Assembly (NCBI RefSeq): GCF_000372465.1
Contig: NZ_AQUZ01000030.1
Location: 42,032 to 106,031, forward strand
Source: Kribbella catacumbae DSM 19601
Lineage (GTDB): Bacteria; Actinomycetota; Actinomycetes; Propionibacteriales; Kribbellaceae
Length of the DNA stretch: 64,000 bases
Reading direction: 5' to 3'
This document shows, in pieces, positions 1 to 9,353 of the stretch (positions are counted from its first letter, which is position 1; every line of letters starts with the position of its first letter). The notes beneath the pieces are model-generated. The model saw only the letters and a program-made list of their open reading frames with translations, made no database searches and was not told the origin of the DNA. Position numbers and translations under genes: made by a program.

Positions 1-111
1 CAGCACCACCAGAAGCACAACCGTCAAGCCCAGCAACGGTAACAGCAATCCGAGCACCAGCAACCGGGTCCGCCGCGCCACCTGCCCGACGGGCCCGTGA
101 TGATGCCCCAT
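1..111 (-). CDS. YibE/F family membrane protein, N-terminal fragment
   Basis: Only the first 37 codons lie in the window; the gene runs off the left edge. The translation starts MGHHHGPVGQVARR and continues into a Leu/Val-rich membrane segment. A His-rich MGHxHG start, a short basic stretch and a first transmembrane helix are typical of actinobacterial YibE/F proteins, multi-pass membrane proteins of poorly known function. The ATG lies 4 nt after the stop of the beta-propeller gene upstream, so it is probably the last gene of that minus-strand run. Family assignment rests on the N-terminus alone. Confidence 0.55.
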   Translation of the reverse strand, partial: MGHHHGPVGQVARRTRLLVLGLLLPLLGLTVVLLVVL

Positions 112-115
112 CGCG

Positions 116-1057
116 CTACCAGGCCGCCGGTGACGAACCAGCTACCAGCTTGCGCGGCTGCCCACTCCCATCAGCCGGTACTGCGAAAACGCCCGGCTGC
201 CCGTCATCTTGCTTGCCATAAGCAACCGTGTCGTCGGCTAGCCACGCAGGCTGGTCATCGATGTGACTCGTCTCGGCCAGCGCGATGTCAGCACCGGTGG
301 CCACCGTGAGCACGTGCAGCCGCCAGGTCTTGCCTGTTCTGAACTTGTAGGCGATCCGAGACCCATCCGGCGACAGCGACGGGCACTCGACGTTCTCGCG
401 CAGCGCCGTGAGACTCCGGTTGGCCAGGTCGCCGCGTACCAGCCAGGTCTTCCCCTTCGACGCCATCGTCGCGTAGAACCTGGCGTCGTCGGCCGCGAAC
501 GTCACGCCCCAGTAGTTCACATCCACCGACCGATACGGCCGCCCGTCGACGTACGCCGTGAAATCCTCGAGCGAGCCATAGTGCGTTCCACTCCGCAGGT
601 CGTAGATGCCGGCGGTTGTCGAGAACGCACCGGCCGCCAGGTAGCTGTCGCCCGATCGGAACACCGTCCAGGCGGCCAGCTTGCCCGACGGAGAGACCCT
701 GACTCGACTCGGATTCCCCCACAATTGCAGGGTTTTGAGCACCTTCCCAGTCGTGTCGATGAGATCGACTTCCGATGCCATCGGTACTGCGGTAGCGCGT
801 AGGCACGCCATTGTTCCACCGCTCGCGTAGACCCGCTGACACGCTGGCCCCGTGCCCACGACGGCATCGCCACGGACTTGCCGGACCCGATTCGTTCCAG
901 GTTCGACGTACAGCATCGTGTCCGGCCGATCGAGCTGTACTCCGGTCTGCGCCGCCGCCGACTGCGTGGTCGCCACTCGCCAGCCGAGGTAGCCGATGCC
1001 CGCAGCAACAAACACCGCAATCAAGGTGATACCGGCAACAATTCTGCTGCGGCTCAT
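116..1057 (-). CDS. Membrane-anchored TolB/WD40-like beta-propeller protein
   Basis: A 313-residue protein starting MSRSRIVAGITLIAVF, with one N-terminal membrane segment (about residues 5-27) and the rest predicted outside. The body has repeated blade-like motifs such as VRVSPSGKLAAW, CPSLSPDGSRIAY and PAWLADDTVAY, the SPDGxxIA pattern of TolB-type propellers. No catalytic residues are evident. The ATG at 1057 was chosen because it makes a 4-nt ATGA overlap with the MFS gene upstream. The longer open frame upstream only runs back through the MFS gene. Function unknown; a scaffold or ligand sensor for the neighbouring membrane proteins is inference. Confidence 0.7.
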   Translation of the reverse strand: MSRSRIVAGITLIAVFVAAGIGYLGWRVATTQSAAAQTGVQLDRPDTMLYVEPGTNRVRQVRGDAVVGTGPACQRVYASGGTMACLRATAVPMASEVDLIDTTGKVLKTLQLWGNPSRVRVSPSGKLAAWTVFRSGDSYLAAGAFSTTAGIYDLRSGTHYGSLEDFTAYVDGRPYRSVDVNYWGVTFAADDARFYATMASKGKTWLVRGDLANRSLTALRENVECPSLSPDGSRIAYKFRTGKTWRLHVLTVATGADIALAETSHIDDQPAWLADDTVAYGKQDDGQPGVFAVPADGSGQPRKLVAGSSPAAW

Positions 1058-2298
1058 CGGGCTGCCCCTGGACGGCAGAGCCAAGCGCCGGTGGCGATTG
1101 CTGCAGCGAGGGCGATCGCGAACAGCGCGAAGGTCAGAGTCGGTTGGACCAGGGCTGCCATCGCTCCGAAGGCCAAGGCGCCGATGGCGCGAGTCACAGC
1201 CTGCGCGGTCTGGACCACGGCCATTCCCGTTGCACGCAAGGGCGCCGGGATCAGCGGGCCGGCGTACGCCATTAGTACGCCGTCGCTTGCTGCGTAGAAG
1301 AGTCCGTGGAGTAGCAAGACCGCAGCGGCAACTAGTCGGCCTTCGATGTCGGAGGCAATCAGTAGATACGCAGCTAGCAACAACCCATGCCCGAGGAGGA
1401 ACAGCTTCCACCGGCCGATCCGGTCGGCGAGTCGTCCGAACGGGATGGCGGCCAGCATGAACGTCAGCGCGGTACCGAGTGGCAACAGTGGAAGCACGGC
1501 CGGTGGTAGGCCGGCCGTGCGTTGCACCGAGAAGTACAGGAACATGTCGCCGACGGTGACCAGGCCGAGCAGGCCCGCTGCCATCATCAAACGACGGAGC
1601 TCTGGCGCGGTGGCAGCCTTGAGTGCGGCCCGGACGCTGACCGCCGCCCGGCTGACGCGGGTTGGAGGCTGCCTGACGAAGAAGACGAGGATCAGTACGC
1701 CGATCGCGGCTAGGCAGAAGCTCGTACTGAAGACGACGTCGTAGCCGCCCGGGATCGCGGCGATGATCGCGAATCCGAGCAGCGGGCCGAGTAGCGCGCC
1801 CGCTGTGTCGAGGGCTCGGTGGACGCCGAATGCTCGGCCGAGATCCTCGACTGGTGTGGAGAGCGAGATGAGTGCGTCGCGGGGCGCAGTACGGATGCCC
1901 TTGCCGGCACGGTCGACTGCGATCACTGAGCTTAGGCCGGACAGCGATCCACCGACGGCGGGGAGTCCGAGCTTCGTCACTGCGGACAGGCTGTATCCGG
2001 CGATAGCGACTGCCTTGGGTCGGCCCAGCCGGTCGGCCACGTGGCCGCCGGCTAGGCGGAGGAGCGCTGTCGCGCCCGTGTAGAGCGCATCAAGCGCACC
2101 CAGTTGCAGGAAGCCGAGCCCGAGCCCGTACATCAGATAGAGCGGCAGGATCGCCGTGACCATCTCAGCCGAGGCGTCGGTCACCAAGCTCACCAAGCCG
2201 AGGGCGACAACCGTCCCGGACACACTCCGCCCGATGGTAGGTGTCTTCAGATCAGCGGTGCGGGCGGTGTCTGCCGCCCGCGTGCTGGAGAGGTACAT
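1054..2298 (-). CDS. Major facilitator superfamily transporter
   Basis: A 414-residue protein with about 12 hydrophobic segments. It has the MFS loop motif GGHVADRLGRPKAV between helices 2 and 3 and a second copy FGRLADRIGRWK in the C-terminal half. The central stretch AGKGIRTAPRDALISLS is characteristic of one drug/proton-antiporter-like subgroup. The start is placed at the ATG at 2298, whose A overlaps the metallophosphatase stop (TGATG). The longer open frame upstream translates to low-complexity Arg/Gly sequence and is a shadow. Substrate cannot be told from sequence; efflux of a small molecule is the usual role. Confidence 0.82.
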   Translation of the reverse strand: MYLSSTRAADTARTADLKTPTIGRSVSGTVVALGLVSLVTDASAEMVTAILPLYLMYGLGLGFLQLGALDALYTGATALLRLAGGHVADRLGRPKAVAIAGYSLSAVTKLGLPAVGGSLSGLSSVIAVDRAGKGIRTAPRDALISLSTPVEDLGRAFGVHRALDTAGALLGPLLGFAIIAAIPGGYDVVFSTSFCLAAIGVLILVFFVRQPPTRVSRAAVSVRAALKAATAPELRRLMMAAGLLGLVTVGDMFLYFSVQRTAGLPPAVLPLLPLGTALTFMLAAIPFGRLADRIGRWKLFLLGHGLLLAAYLLIASDIEGRLVAAAVLLLHGLFYAASDGVLMAYAGPLIPAPLRATGMAVVQTAQAVTRAIGALAFGAMAALVQPTLTFALFAIALAAAIATGAWLCRPGAAR

Positions 2299-3581
2299 CA
2301 CTTGGGGTGGCAGGTGCCTTGGACCGTGTCCGTGAAGGTCCGGCCCGCTACGGGTACGAAGTCGGCCGTGTAGCCGGTGGCCGTCAGGGTGAGTTTGCCG
2401 ACGCCGAAGGTGTTGTACTCCTTCTTCTCGATCGTCGCGCGGGTGGTGCCACCGGAGCCGTACAGGGACTTGCCGCCGGTACCGATCAGCAGCTGCCGTA
2501 CTCCGTTCACCGTGTCCTTGGTGCCATCCGGCTTCGACGGCGCGAACCGGATGTAGTTGTGGTCGTGCCCGCTGACCACCAGGTCCGCCTTGTAGTCGTA
2601 GAGCGCCTGGAAGAACGGCTGCACCGAGGTGTTGTCGCTGTAGTTGCCCGCGGCAAAGCGCGAGTGGTGCCAGTAGGCCGCGGTACAAGGCTTCGTGCTC
2701 GCGGCCAGGTCGGCGCGCAGCCACTGGACCTGAGTGCTCGTGGAGGTTTTGGAGATGTTCGAGTTCAGCGCGATGAAGTGCCAGTCGCCGACGTCATAGC
2801 TGTAGTAGCCCTTACCCCGTTCCCCAGCCCGTCCGGTGTTCTGGCCGACGCCGTTGAAGTAGTCGAAGTATCCCTTGGCACCGGAGGTGTAGTACTCGTG
2901 GTTGCCCGCCGACGGGTAGGTCTTGCTCTTGAAGACACCCCACTGCGGGTTGTACTTGGTGTTGAACTCCGACAGCGTGCCACTGTCGTACGCGTTGTCG
3001 CCGGCGGTGATCACGGCGACCGGGTTCATGTTCTCCACGACCGGCCGAGTCTGGTTGCAGGCCGAGCCGCAGATGTCACCAGCAGCCGCGACTGTGACGG
3101 TCGCCGCGACTCCTGCCTGGTAGGCGTCGATCCGGTAGTTGCTGGCGGGCGAAGCGAAGCTCGGCTTCACCGTCACACAGTTGCCCTGGAAAGCCCTGGT
3201 GTAGAAGGCCTTTCCTTGCCAGTTCGTTGCCTTGAGCGTGTAACTGCCACCGCGGGAACCCGTGACGGTGACCGTGTCCTTGCCGCTCAGAGCCAGTTCC
3301 TTGAAGCGAACTCGAACCCACCGAGAGTCCGCGGCCGCACAGACCTGCTGGCTCGCGCCGGCCTTGGCAGCGACCGCAGCGACCACGACCGTCTTGGCGC
3401 CGCTCTCAGCGAGCTGCAGTTGCTCACCCGCGACGATCGTGTCCTGCTGCTGGAGTTGCATCGACGCGGCGGCCGGCCGCGCGTCATCGCCGTACGAGAC
3501 AGTGGCGACGGTGGTCAGCAGACCGCCGGTGACGAGGACAGCGATCGCAGTACGCCGGGACGGTCTTTTCAGCACGCTCAT
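2298..3581 (-). CDS. Secreted metallophosphoesterase
   Basis: A 427-residue protein with a signal peptide (basic MSVLKRPSRR, then a hydrophobic core to about residue 30). The calcineurin-like domain begins near residue 165 with the metal-binding motifs in order: GDI (169), GDNAY (194-198), GNHEY (226-230), HH (305-306) and GHDHNY (338-343). These ligate a two-metal centre that hydrolyses phosphoesters outside the cell. Residues 40-160 form a beta-rich N-terminal domain of the kind seen on actinobacterial phosphatases of this type. It heads the minus-strand run with the MFS, propeller and YibE/F genes, so phosphate scavenging is plausible; the substrate is unknown. Confidence 0.85.
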   Translation of the reverse strand: MSVLKRPSRRTAIAVLVTGGLLTTVATVSYGDDARPAAASMQLQQQDTIVAGEQLQLAESGAKTVVVAAVAAKAGASQQVCAAADSRWVRVRFKELALSGKDTVTVTGSRGGSYTLKATNWQGKAFYTRAFQGNCVTVKPSFASPASNYRIDAYQAGVAATVTVAAAGDICGSACNQTRPVVENMNPVAVITAGDNAYDSGTLSEFNTKYNPQWGVFKSKTYPSAGNHEYYTSGAKGYFDYFNGVGQNTGRAGERGKGYYSYDVGDWHFIALNSNISKTSTSTQVQWLRADLAASTKPCTAAYWHHSRFAAGNYSDNTSVQPFFQALYDYKADLVVSGHDHNYIRFAPSKPDGTKDTVNGVRQLLIGTGGKSLYGSGGTTRATIEKKEYNTFGVGKLTLTATGYTADFVPVAGRTFTDTVQGTCHPK

Positions 3582-3734
3582 GATTCCACCTCGGGGCGGT
3601 AGGAGGACCAGGCTCTAGTGAGAGCAAAGTAACCGCCCGAGCACAATCAGCAACCACCGGAGAATCCACCAGCCGATGTTCACTGAATGAACACCGCGTG
3701 AAGCCGCCGCTCGCGACCTGTTTTCCCGGATCGT

Positions 3735-5831
3735 TCAGAGTTTTACCGCGCGCGTCCGCCAGAGCAGATAGACGAAGTACGGGGCACCGATCATGGCGGT
3801 CAGCAGCCCCGCCGGGATCTGCGCGGGAGCCAGCAGCGTACGGCCGAGGCTGTCCGCGACACTGACCAGTACTGCGCCCAGCAGCGCCGCGACCGGGAGC
3901 AGCCGGGCATGGCGTCCACCCACCAGCGCACGGGCTGCATGGGGAGCGACCAGGCCGACGAAGCCGACCACCCCGATCGCCGAGACCGCGGCGGCCGTCA
4001 TCAGGGCAGCGCAGGCTAGCGCGATCAGCCGCATGCGCTCCAGCCGCACGCCGAGGATCCGCGGTACATCGTCATCCAGCGAAAGCAGGTCGAGCTCGCG
4101 GCGGGCGAGAACGATGATCGGTGTGAGGACCAGCAACGCGACCGCGACCGGGATCACCTGAGGCAACGTCCGTCCGTACGTGCTGCCGGACAGCCACGTC
4201 ATCGCCAGGCTGATGTTCCACGGGTCGGTGTAGACGATGACGAAGGTGATGACCGCGGTCGTCGCCGAGGAGACGCCGACCCCGATCAGCACCAGCCGGT
4301 CCGAGCTGAGCCCACCCCTCCAGGAGACCAGGTAGACCAGCGCAAAGGTGGCCAGTGCGGCCGCTGCGGCGACGCCGGACAGGAGCCAGATCCCGGCCGT
4401 CGGGACGGCCATCAGGACGATCACGGCGCCAACTCCGGCACCGCCGGTGATACCGAGGATGCCCGGCTCGGCGAGCGGATTGCGGCAGACGGCCTGCACG
4501 GTGGCGCCCGCGATCGCGAGCGCGGCGCCGCAGAGGATGGCCGACAGCACGCGCGGGAAGCGCTGGTCGAGGACGAAGGTGATCGCGCGACCGGAGCGGC
4601 CGCTGATCCAGTTGGTGATGTCGCCGGTACGCAGGAAGGCGTCCCCCGCGAGCATCCCGAACACGAGTGCGCCAACGGCCAGGACGACCAGCGTGCCGGT
4701 CACGATCCAGAACGTGCGCAGGCTCCGCAGTCCTGAGCCAGTGCCGCCCGCTGCCTGACGGCTCGGGCCCGAGTCGCGGAACCGGCGGGCCAGCCAGACG
4801 AGCACGATCGCGCCGACGAGCATGGTCATGATGCCGGTCGGGATCTCCACGCCGGCCTGGCCGCCCAGGATCGCCCGCAGTACGACGTCCGAGCAGAGCA
4901 CCACCAGGATGCCTGCCAGCCCTGACAGCGGCAGGAGCACACGGTGTCGCATCAGCCCGGGCACCAGCGGCGCGATCAGCCGGACGAGTACCGGCGCGAC
5001 GAGGCCGACGAAGCCGACCGGGCCGGCGACGGTGACCGCCGCGGCCGAGAGCAGGACGGTCACCAGGGTGATCCAGATGCGCGTCCGGCGTACCGGGACG
5101 CCGAGCACGGAGGCCGTGTCGTCGCCCAGGGCAAGGATGTCGAGCTTGGACGCCAGCATCATCGCACCGATGATGCCGACGGCAACGACCGGCGCCATCT
5201 GCTTGACGGCTTCAAGATCGGTCTGGACGAGCGTCCCGCTCCCCCACGCGAAGGTGCCGATGGTCTCTTCGCGATACAGCAACAGCAACAAGGTGGTCAG
5301 CCCGGCCAACGCCATCGCGACCGCCGACCCGGCCAGGATCAACCGCGTCGGGCCGGCAGTGCCACCAGCCGACAACCCCAGTACCAGTACTGCGGCCGCC
5401 AGGCCCCCCAGGAACGCGACACCGCCCGACGACAGCACCGGAAGCGAAATCCCGAACGCCGCGACCACGACGACCGCCAGGTACGCACCCGCGTTCACGC
5501 CGAGCGTGTCCGGCGAAGCAAGCGGGTTCCTGGCCAGCGACTGGAGCCCGGCGCCGGCAACTCCCAGCGCCAGGCCGACCAGTACTCCGGCCAGCAGCCG
5601 GGGCAGCCGCGACGCGATGAGCACGTTCGCGGAGTTGTCCGTGCCCTGGCCGATCGCCAGCCTGAGCAGGTCCCCGGCGTTCACCGAGGACGTGCCCTGG
5701 GTCAGGTGGACCGCGGCCAGCACGACCACCGCGACGACCGCGATGACGAACACGCCGGCCACCCGCACCCGGCGTACGGGCTCCAGCGGCGCGGTGGTGA
5801 TGTCGGGCCGCGCCGCGGTCAGCTGGGTCAA
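3735..5831 (-). CDS. Iron-siderophore ABC transporter permease, fused double FecCD
   Basis: At 698 residues this is twice the length of a single FecCD permease and contains two complete copies. The first spans about residues 25-350 (ARNPLASPDTLG, then GFVGLVAPVLVR). The second spans about 370-695 (CRNPLAEPGILG, then GFVGLVAPHAAR). Each copy should supply about 10 membrane helices, so one polypeptide forms the whole channel, as in E. coli FhuB. Its ATG overlaps the stop of the binding-protein gene by 4 nt. It works with the lipoprotein and ATPase genes upstream to import ferric siderophore. Calling it an fhuB orthologue would go beyond the evidence. Confidence 0.92.
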   Translation of the reverse strand: MTQLTAARPDITTAPLEPVRRVRVAGVFVIAVVAVVVLAAVHLTQGTSSVNAGDLLRLAIGQGTDNSANVLIASRLPRLLAGVLVGLALGVAGAGLQSLARNPLASPDTLGVNAGAYLAVVVVAAFGISLPVLSSGGVAFLGGLAAAVLVLGLSAGGTAGPTRLILAGSAVAMALAGLTTLLLLLYREETIGTFAWGSGTLVQTDLEAVKQMAPVVAVGIIGAMMLASKLDILALGDDTASVLGVPVRRTRIWITLVTVLLSAAAVTVAGPVGFVGLVAPVLVRLIAPLVPGLMRHRVLLPLSGLAGILVVLCSDVVLRAILGGQAGVEIPTGIMTMLVGAIVLVWLARRFRDSGPSRQAAGGTGSGLRSLRTFWIVTGTLVVLAVGALVFGMLAGDAFLRTGDITNWISGRSGRAITFVLDQRFPRVLSAILCGAALAIAGATVQAVCRNPLAEPGILGITGGAGVGAVIVLMAVPTAGIWLLSGVAAAAALATFALVYLVSWRGGLSSDRLVLIGVGVSSATTAVITFVIVYTDPWNISLAMTWLSGSTYGRTLPQVIPVAVALLVLTPIIVLARRELDLLSLDDDVPRILGVRLERMRLIALACAALMTAAAVSAIGVVGFVGLVAPHAARALVGGRHARLLPVAALLGAVLVSVADSLGRTLLAPAQIPAGLLTAMIGAPYFVYLLWRTRAVKL

Positions 5832-6802
5832 GAGGTGACTGCCTGCACCGTCGCGTCGATGAACTGCTCGGTCGACTTCGGGCCGCCGAACATCCAGATG
5901 CCGTCGGCGAGCCGGTGCACGTTGCCGCTCTTCACGAACGGCAGGTTCTTCCAGATCGCGTTCTTGGCCAGGTCGCCACCGAACACGTCACCACCGTCGG
6001 CGGTGTTGGCGATGTAGAGGAACTCGCCGTCCTTCAGCTTGGTCAGGCCCTCGATGTCGGTCGAGGCCAGGCCGTAGTCCGGGTCGCCGGCGCCGGTCCA
6101 GGCGTTCTTCATGCCCAGCTCGTTCGTGACCGCGCCGAGCAGCGAGCCGGAGGTGTACATCCGGATCGAGATCGTGCTGCCTTCCTTGTACCCGTCGGCC
6201 ATCGTGTACGCCGCACCACCCTTGCCCGCGTCGGCGATCTTCTGCTTGCCGTCGGCAAGCTTCTTGTCGAAGTCCGCGAGGGCGGTCTTGGCCTGCTCGG
6301 TCTTGCCGACGGCCTGGCCGATCAGCTCGAAGTTCTTCCGCATCTGCGGGATCGCGTTCTTCGCGTCCGCGCCCCGGACGACGAGTACCGGCGCGGCCTT
6401 CTCCATCTGCGCGATGGTGGCGGCGGACTCGTCGGTGGTGGTGATGATCAGGTCGGGGTTGAGCGCGACGATCGCGTCCACACTCGACTCACCGCGGGTA
6501 CCGACGTCCTTGACCGACGCGTCGAGCTTCTCCGCGGTCACCCAGGCCTTGTAGCCCTTGGTGTCGGCGACGCCGACCGGCATCACGCCGAGGGAGATCA
6601 GGCTCTCGACGACACCCCACTCCAGGCCGACCACCTTGGCTGCAGGCGCCTTGAGGTCGATCTTCTTGTTCCGCGCATCAGTGACGGAGACCGGCTGGGC
6701 CGCAGCCGACCTGTTCGCCTCCGGGGTGACGTTCTCGCTGCTGCCACAGGCGGTAAGCACCAGGGCCAGTGCGGCGGCTGCTAGGGCGGTGACTCGTTTC
6801 AT
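5828..6802 (-). CDS. Iron-siderophore ABC transporter substrate-binding lipoprotein
   Basis: A 324-residue FecB/FepB-type periplasmic-binding-fold protein. It starts MKRVTALAAAALALVLTAC with a lipobox LTAC and the lipidated cysteine at residue 19, so it is anchored to the outer face of the membrane. The body carries the family patterns VVGLEWGVVESLISLGV and IVALNPDLIITT and ends in a C-terminal helical lobe. The start was chosen for the lipoprotein signal; the open frame extends further upstream without homology. It lies 7 nt after the ATPase gene and overlaps the permease start, so all three are one transcription unit. Confidence 0.92.
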   Translation of the reverse strand: MKRVTALAAAALALVLTACGSSENVTPEANRSAAAQPVSVTDARNKKIDLKAPAAKVVGLEWGVVESLISLGVMPVGVADTKGYKAWVTAEKLDASVKDVGTRGESSVDAIVALNPDLIITTTDESAATIAQMEKAAPVLVVRGADAKNAIPQMRKNFELIGQAVGKTEQAKTALADFDKKLADGKQKIADAGKGGAAYTMADGYKEGSTISIRMYTSGSLLGAVTNELGMKNAWTGAGDPDYGLASTDIEGLTKLKDGEFLYIANTADGGDVFGGDLAKNAIWKNLPFVKSGNVHRLADGIWMFGGPKSTEQFIDATVQAVTS

Positions 6803-6809
6803 CAGGACC

Positions 6810-7631
6810 TCAGTTGGTTTGGAGGGTGGGTCGTTGCAGGTGCTTGCCGACGGGCTGGGTGCTGACCAGCCCGGTGCTCGAGTCGGTACTGACCTCGATC
6901 CGGATCCCGTAGGTCTCGGACAGTGCATCCGCCTGCAGGACTTCGGCCGGCGTACCGGTTGCACGGATCCTGCCCTTGTCCAGCAGGGCGATCCGGTCGG
7001 CCACGGCGGCGGCCTGGTTCAGGTCGTGCAGGACAACACCGACGGCAACCCCGTGGTCGTCGGCGAGATCGCGCATCAGGTCGAGGATCTCGATCTGGTA
7101 GCGCAGGTCGAGAAAGGTGGTCGGCTCGTCGAGCAGCAGGACGCCGGTGTCCTGGGCCAGGCAGGTGGCGAGCCAGACGCGCTGGAGCTCACCGCCGGAC
7201 AGTTCGTCCACGGCCCGCTCAGCCATCGAGGTGACGCCGGTGACGTCCATCGCGTGGGTGATGGCCCGGTTGCCGTCCGGGTCGTCGTGCCGCCAGCGCC
7301 CGCGGTACGGGTGCCGGCCGTAGCCGACGACGTCGCGGACACTGACGCCGTTCGGGGTCGGTCGGGACTGTGAGAGCAAGGTCACCCGGCGCGCGAAGTC
7401 CTTCGAGGACAACGCGAGCGCGGACTCGCCGTCGGGGAAGCTGATCTCCCCCGCGTCCGGCTTGTGCAACCGGGCGAGGGCACGCAGCAGCGTCGACTTC
7501 CCGCTGCCGTTCGGCCCAACCAGAGCAGTGACGCCGGCCGCCGGGATCTCGAGCGACGCGCCGTCCACCACCTGTTTGCCGTGATACCCGAGACAGAGCC
7601 CTACCCCGGCCAGCCCCACAGATTCCCGCAT
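6810..7631 (-). CDS. Iron-siderophore ABC transporter ATP-binding protein
   Basis: A 273-residue FecE/FhuC-type ATPase with Walker A GPNGSGKST (about 39-47), signature LSGGELQRVWLA, Walker B VLLLDEPTTFLDL and the H-loop in VVLHDLNQA. It powers the double-FecCD permease encoded two genes downstream. It is the first gene of the operon: an iron box ends 5 nt before its ATG, so the transcript probably has little or no leader. I see no good Shine-Dalgarno sequence, consistent with leaderless translation, which is common in actinobacteria. Confidence 0.92.
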   Translation of the reverse strand: MRESVGLAGVGLCLGYHGKQVVDGASLEIPAAGVTALVGPNGSGKSTLLRALARLHKPDAGEISFPDGESALALSSKDFARRVTLLSQSRPTPNGVSVRDVVGYGRHPYRGRWRHDDPDGNRAITHAMDVTGVTSMAERAVDELSGGELQRVWLATCLAQDTGVLLLDEPTTFLDLRYQIEILDLMRDLADDHGVAVGVVLHDLNQAAAVADRIALLDKGRIRATGTPAEVLQADALSETYGIRIEVSTDSSTGLVSTQPVGKHLQRPTLQTN

Positions 7632-7636
7632 GGCCC

Positions 7637-7655
7637 GAAGGCTAGCCTAACCTAA
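7637..7655 (-). promoter_or_regulatory. Iron box (IdeR/DmdR-type operator)
   Basis: Read on the minus strand the site is TTAGGTTAGGCTAGCCTTC, 16 of 19 matches to the classical iron box TTAGGTTAGGCTAACCTAA. It lies immediately before the siderophore ABC operon. By family knowledge an Fe(II)-loaded IdeR/DtxR protein binds here and represses when iron is ample. A matching regulator is encoded at 30441-31154. Confidence 0.82.
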
Positions 7656-7862
7656 CCAACCGTGTCAGCCTCACGATCAGCAACAGTCCGACTACAGAAG
7701 GCGGCGCGACCATTCCGGCCCGAGGCGAGCGCAGCCCCGTCTGCGGCTGGCCAAGCCCAGTAATCTTACTGCGTTTCTGTCATTCTGCGATGTGTTGTTT
7801 CCCCTTGTGGACAAGGGCTTTGCGGCCAGAAACTGTCGGCGGCGCCGTCTAGCCTTGGCTGT

Positions 7863-9239
7863 ATGGATGCTCGTGCGGCGGTGTTGATGAGTGGCAGCGA
7901 ACTGCTGTCCACTCTCGACGAGCTGCACGATGAGATCGCCGAGCGGGAGACCCGCCGCCGGGAGGTGATCGCTCGCCTGGACGAGATCGGGTACGCCAAG
8001 GAGATCGGTGCTCACGACACCGCCCGGCTGATCGCCGACCGGTATCGTCTGGACCCGGCCGAGGCCGCTCGCCTGGTCAGGTTCGGCAAGGCGCTTCCGA
8101 AGTACTCCGCGGTCGCGGCAGCGTTGCCGGGCGGTTGCGGTGAGGGCATGCTGCTGCACCCGGCGCAGGCCGAGGCGATCATGTCCGCGCTCGAACAGAT
8201 CCCGGCGGCGGCGAACGTCCCGGTCGACGACCTGATCGAGGCCGAGCAGCGGATGGTTCAGGCAGCCCAGCGCATGTGTCCCAGCGAGCTGCGGTCGATG
8301 GGTGTCCAGGTCCGCAACATCCTCGACACCGACGGCCCCGAACCCCGCGAAGACGCCGCCCGCCAGAAGGAAGACCTGTGGTTGAAGAAGACTGAGGACG
8401 GTGTCCGGTTCGGTGGCAATCTGGCCGCCGAGAACGCCGAACTGTTCCAGACCCTGATCCAAGCCGGCGCCAAACCCCACAAAGCCGCCGACGGTGAGCC
8501 TGATCCCCGGTCGCGTGGCAAACGCCATGCCGATGCCCTGGTCGACGTACTGAACATCGCTGCCGGTTCGGGTGAGTTGCCTGGCCGGGGCGCCATCAAG
8601 CCGCACATCACCGTCATCATCAACCTGGACGACCTCATCAACGCCGGGAAGAACGCAACCGGCGACCTCGTCTTCGGTGACGGCCTGTCCGCGAGCGCGG
8701 TGCGCCGCCTGGCCTGCGACGCCGGCGTCATCCCGGTGGTGCTGGGCTCGGACAGTCAGCCGTTGGATGTCGGGCGGGAGGTCCGGTTCGTCACCCCTGC
8801 CCTGCGTAACGTCCTCAACCAGCGTGACCGCGGCTGTGTCGTATGCGGCGCCCCGCCGATCTACTGCGACGCGCATCACCTGGCGAGCTGGCTCGACGGT
8901 GGCATCACCAGCGTCGCGAACCTAGTCTTGTTGTGCCGGGTGCATCACACCGCCCTGCACAAGGGCCACTGGACCATCCAGATCATCGACAACCAGGTCC
9001 AGGTCACCCACCCCACCTGGGCCGACCGACCACCAGGTCGGCACCGAAAACCCACACCGCCCAGCCCACCCGTCGATGCACCACTCGCACCGCCGGACGC
9101 TGGCACCTGCACCACCGCCGCCGACGCCGACGCCGACGCACCACCCACACTCAACCGGGTCTGGCCCTTCAGCAGCGACGCCAATTGGATCACTCCCCAA
9201 GAGGCAGCCGCATTCGACCCCTGGGCCGACAACGCCTGA
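7863..9239 (+). CDS. DUF222 / HNH endonuclease domain protein
   Basis: A 458-residue protein. The N-terminal two-thirds are the helical DUF222 domain. The HNH nuclease is at about residues 320-362: CVVCGAPPIYCDAHHL, then a loop, then SVANLVLLCRVHH. The Cys pairs would bind structural zinc and the HH pair supplies catalytic histidines. The C-terminal 60 residues are Pro/Thr/Asp-rich and probably disordered. This is the actinobacterial 13E12-like multicopy family, usually present as many dispersed paralogues; a second member ends the window on the right. Start ATG at 7863 lacks a clear Shine-Dalgarno sequence. Biological role unknown. Confidence 0.88.
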   Translation: MDARAAVLMSGSELLSTLDELHDEIAERETRRREVIARLDEIGYAKEIGAHDTARLIADRYRLDPAEAARLVRFGKALPKYSAVAAALPGGCGEGMLLHPAQAEAIMSALEQIPAAANVPVDDLIEAEQRMVQAAQRMCPSELRSMGVQVRNILDTDGPEPREDAARQKEDLWLKKTEDGVRFGGNLAAENAELFQTLIQAGAKPHKAADGEPDPRSRGKRHADALVDVLNIAAGSGELPGRGAIKPHITVIINLDDLINAGKNATGDLVFGDGLSASAVRRLACDAGVIPVVLGSDSQPLDVGREVRFVTPALRNVLNQRDRGCVVCGAPPIYCDAHHLASWLDGGITSVANLVLLCRVHHTALHKGHWTIQIIDNQVQVTHPTWADRPPGRHRKPTPPSPPVDAPLAPPDAGTCTTAADADADAPPTLNRVWPFSSDANWITPQEAAAFDPWADNA

Positions 9240-9353
9240 CAACCGACGCGATCGGCAGCACCCCGGGCCCAGTTGCCGCCAGATGCACCCGGTCTCGGCC
9301 CGCGGCGATGCGGAGAGCGCTCCGCGCCACTGTCTGCGGCTACGTTGTAGGGC

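Noticed and set aside
2241..3602. 453-codon plus-strand ORF opposite the metallophosphatase
   Set aside because: It is the antisense shadow of a well-supported gene; composition is Val/Arg/Gly-rich with no motif. The same holds for long antisense frames at 12925-14199, 15962-17485, 21672-23312 and 33715-35676.
7806..7814. TGTGGACAA, a perfect reversed DnaA box before the HNH gene
   Set aside because: A single box; it is also the loop side of a small CCCTTG/CAAGGG hairpin, and one match is expected by chance at this scale.
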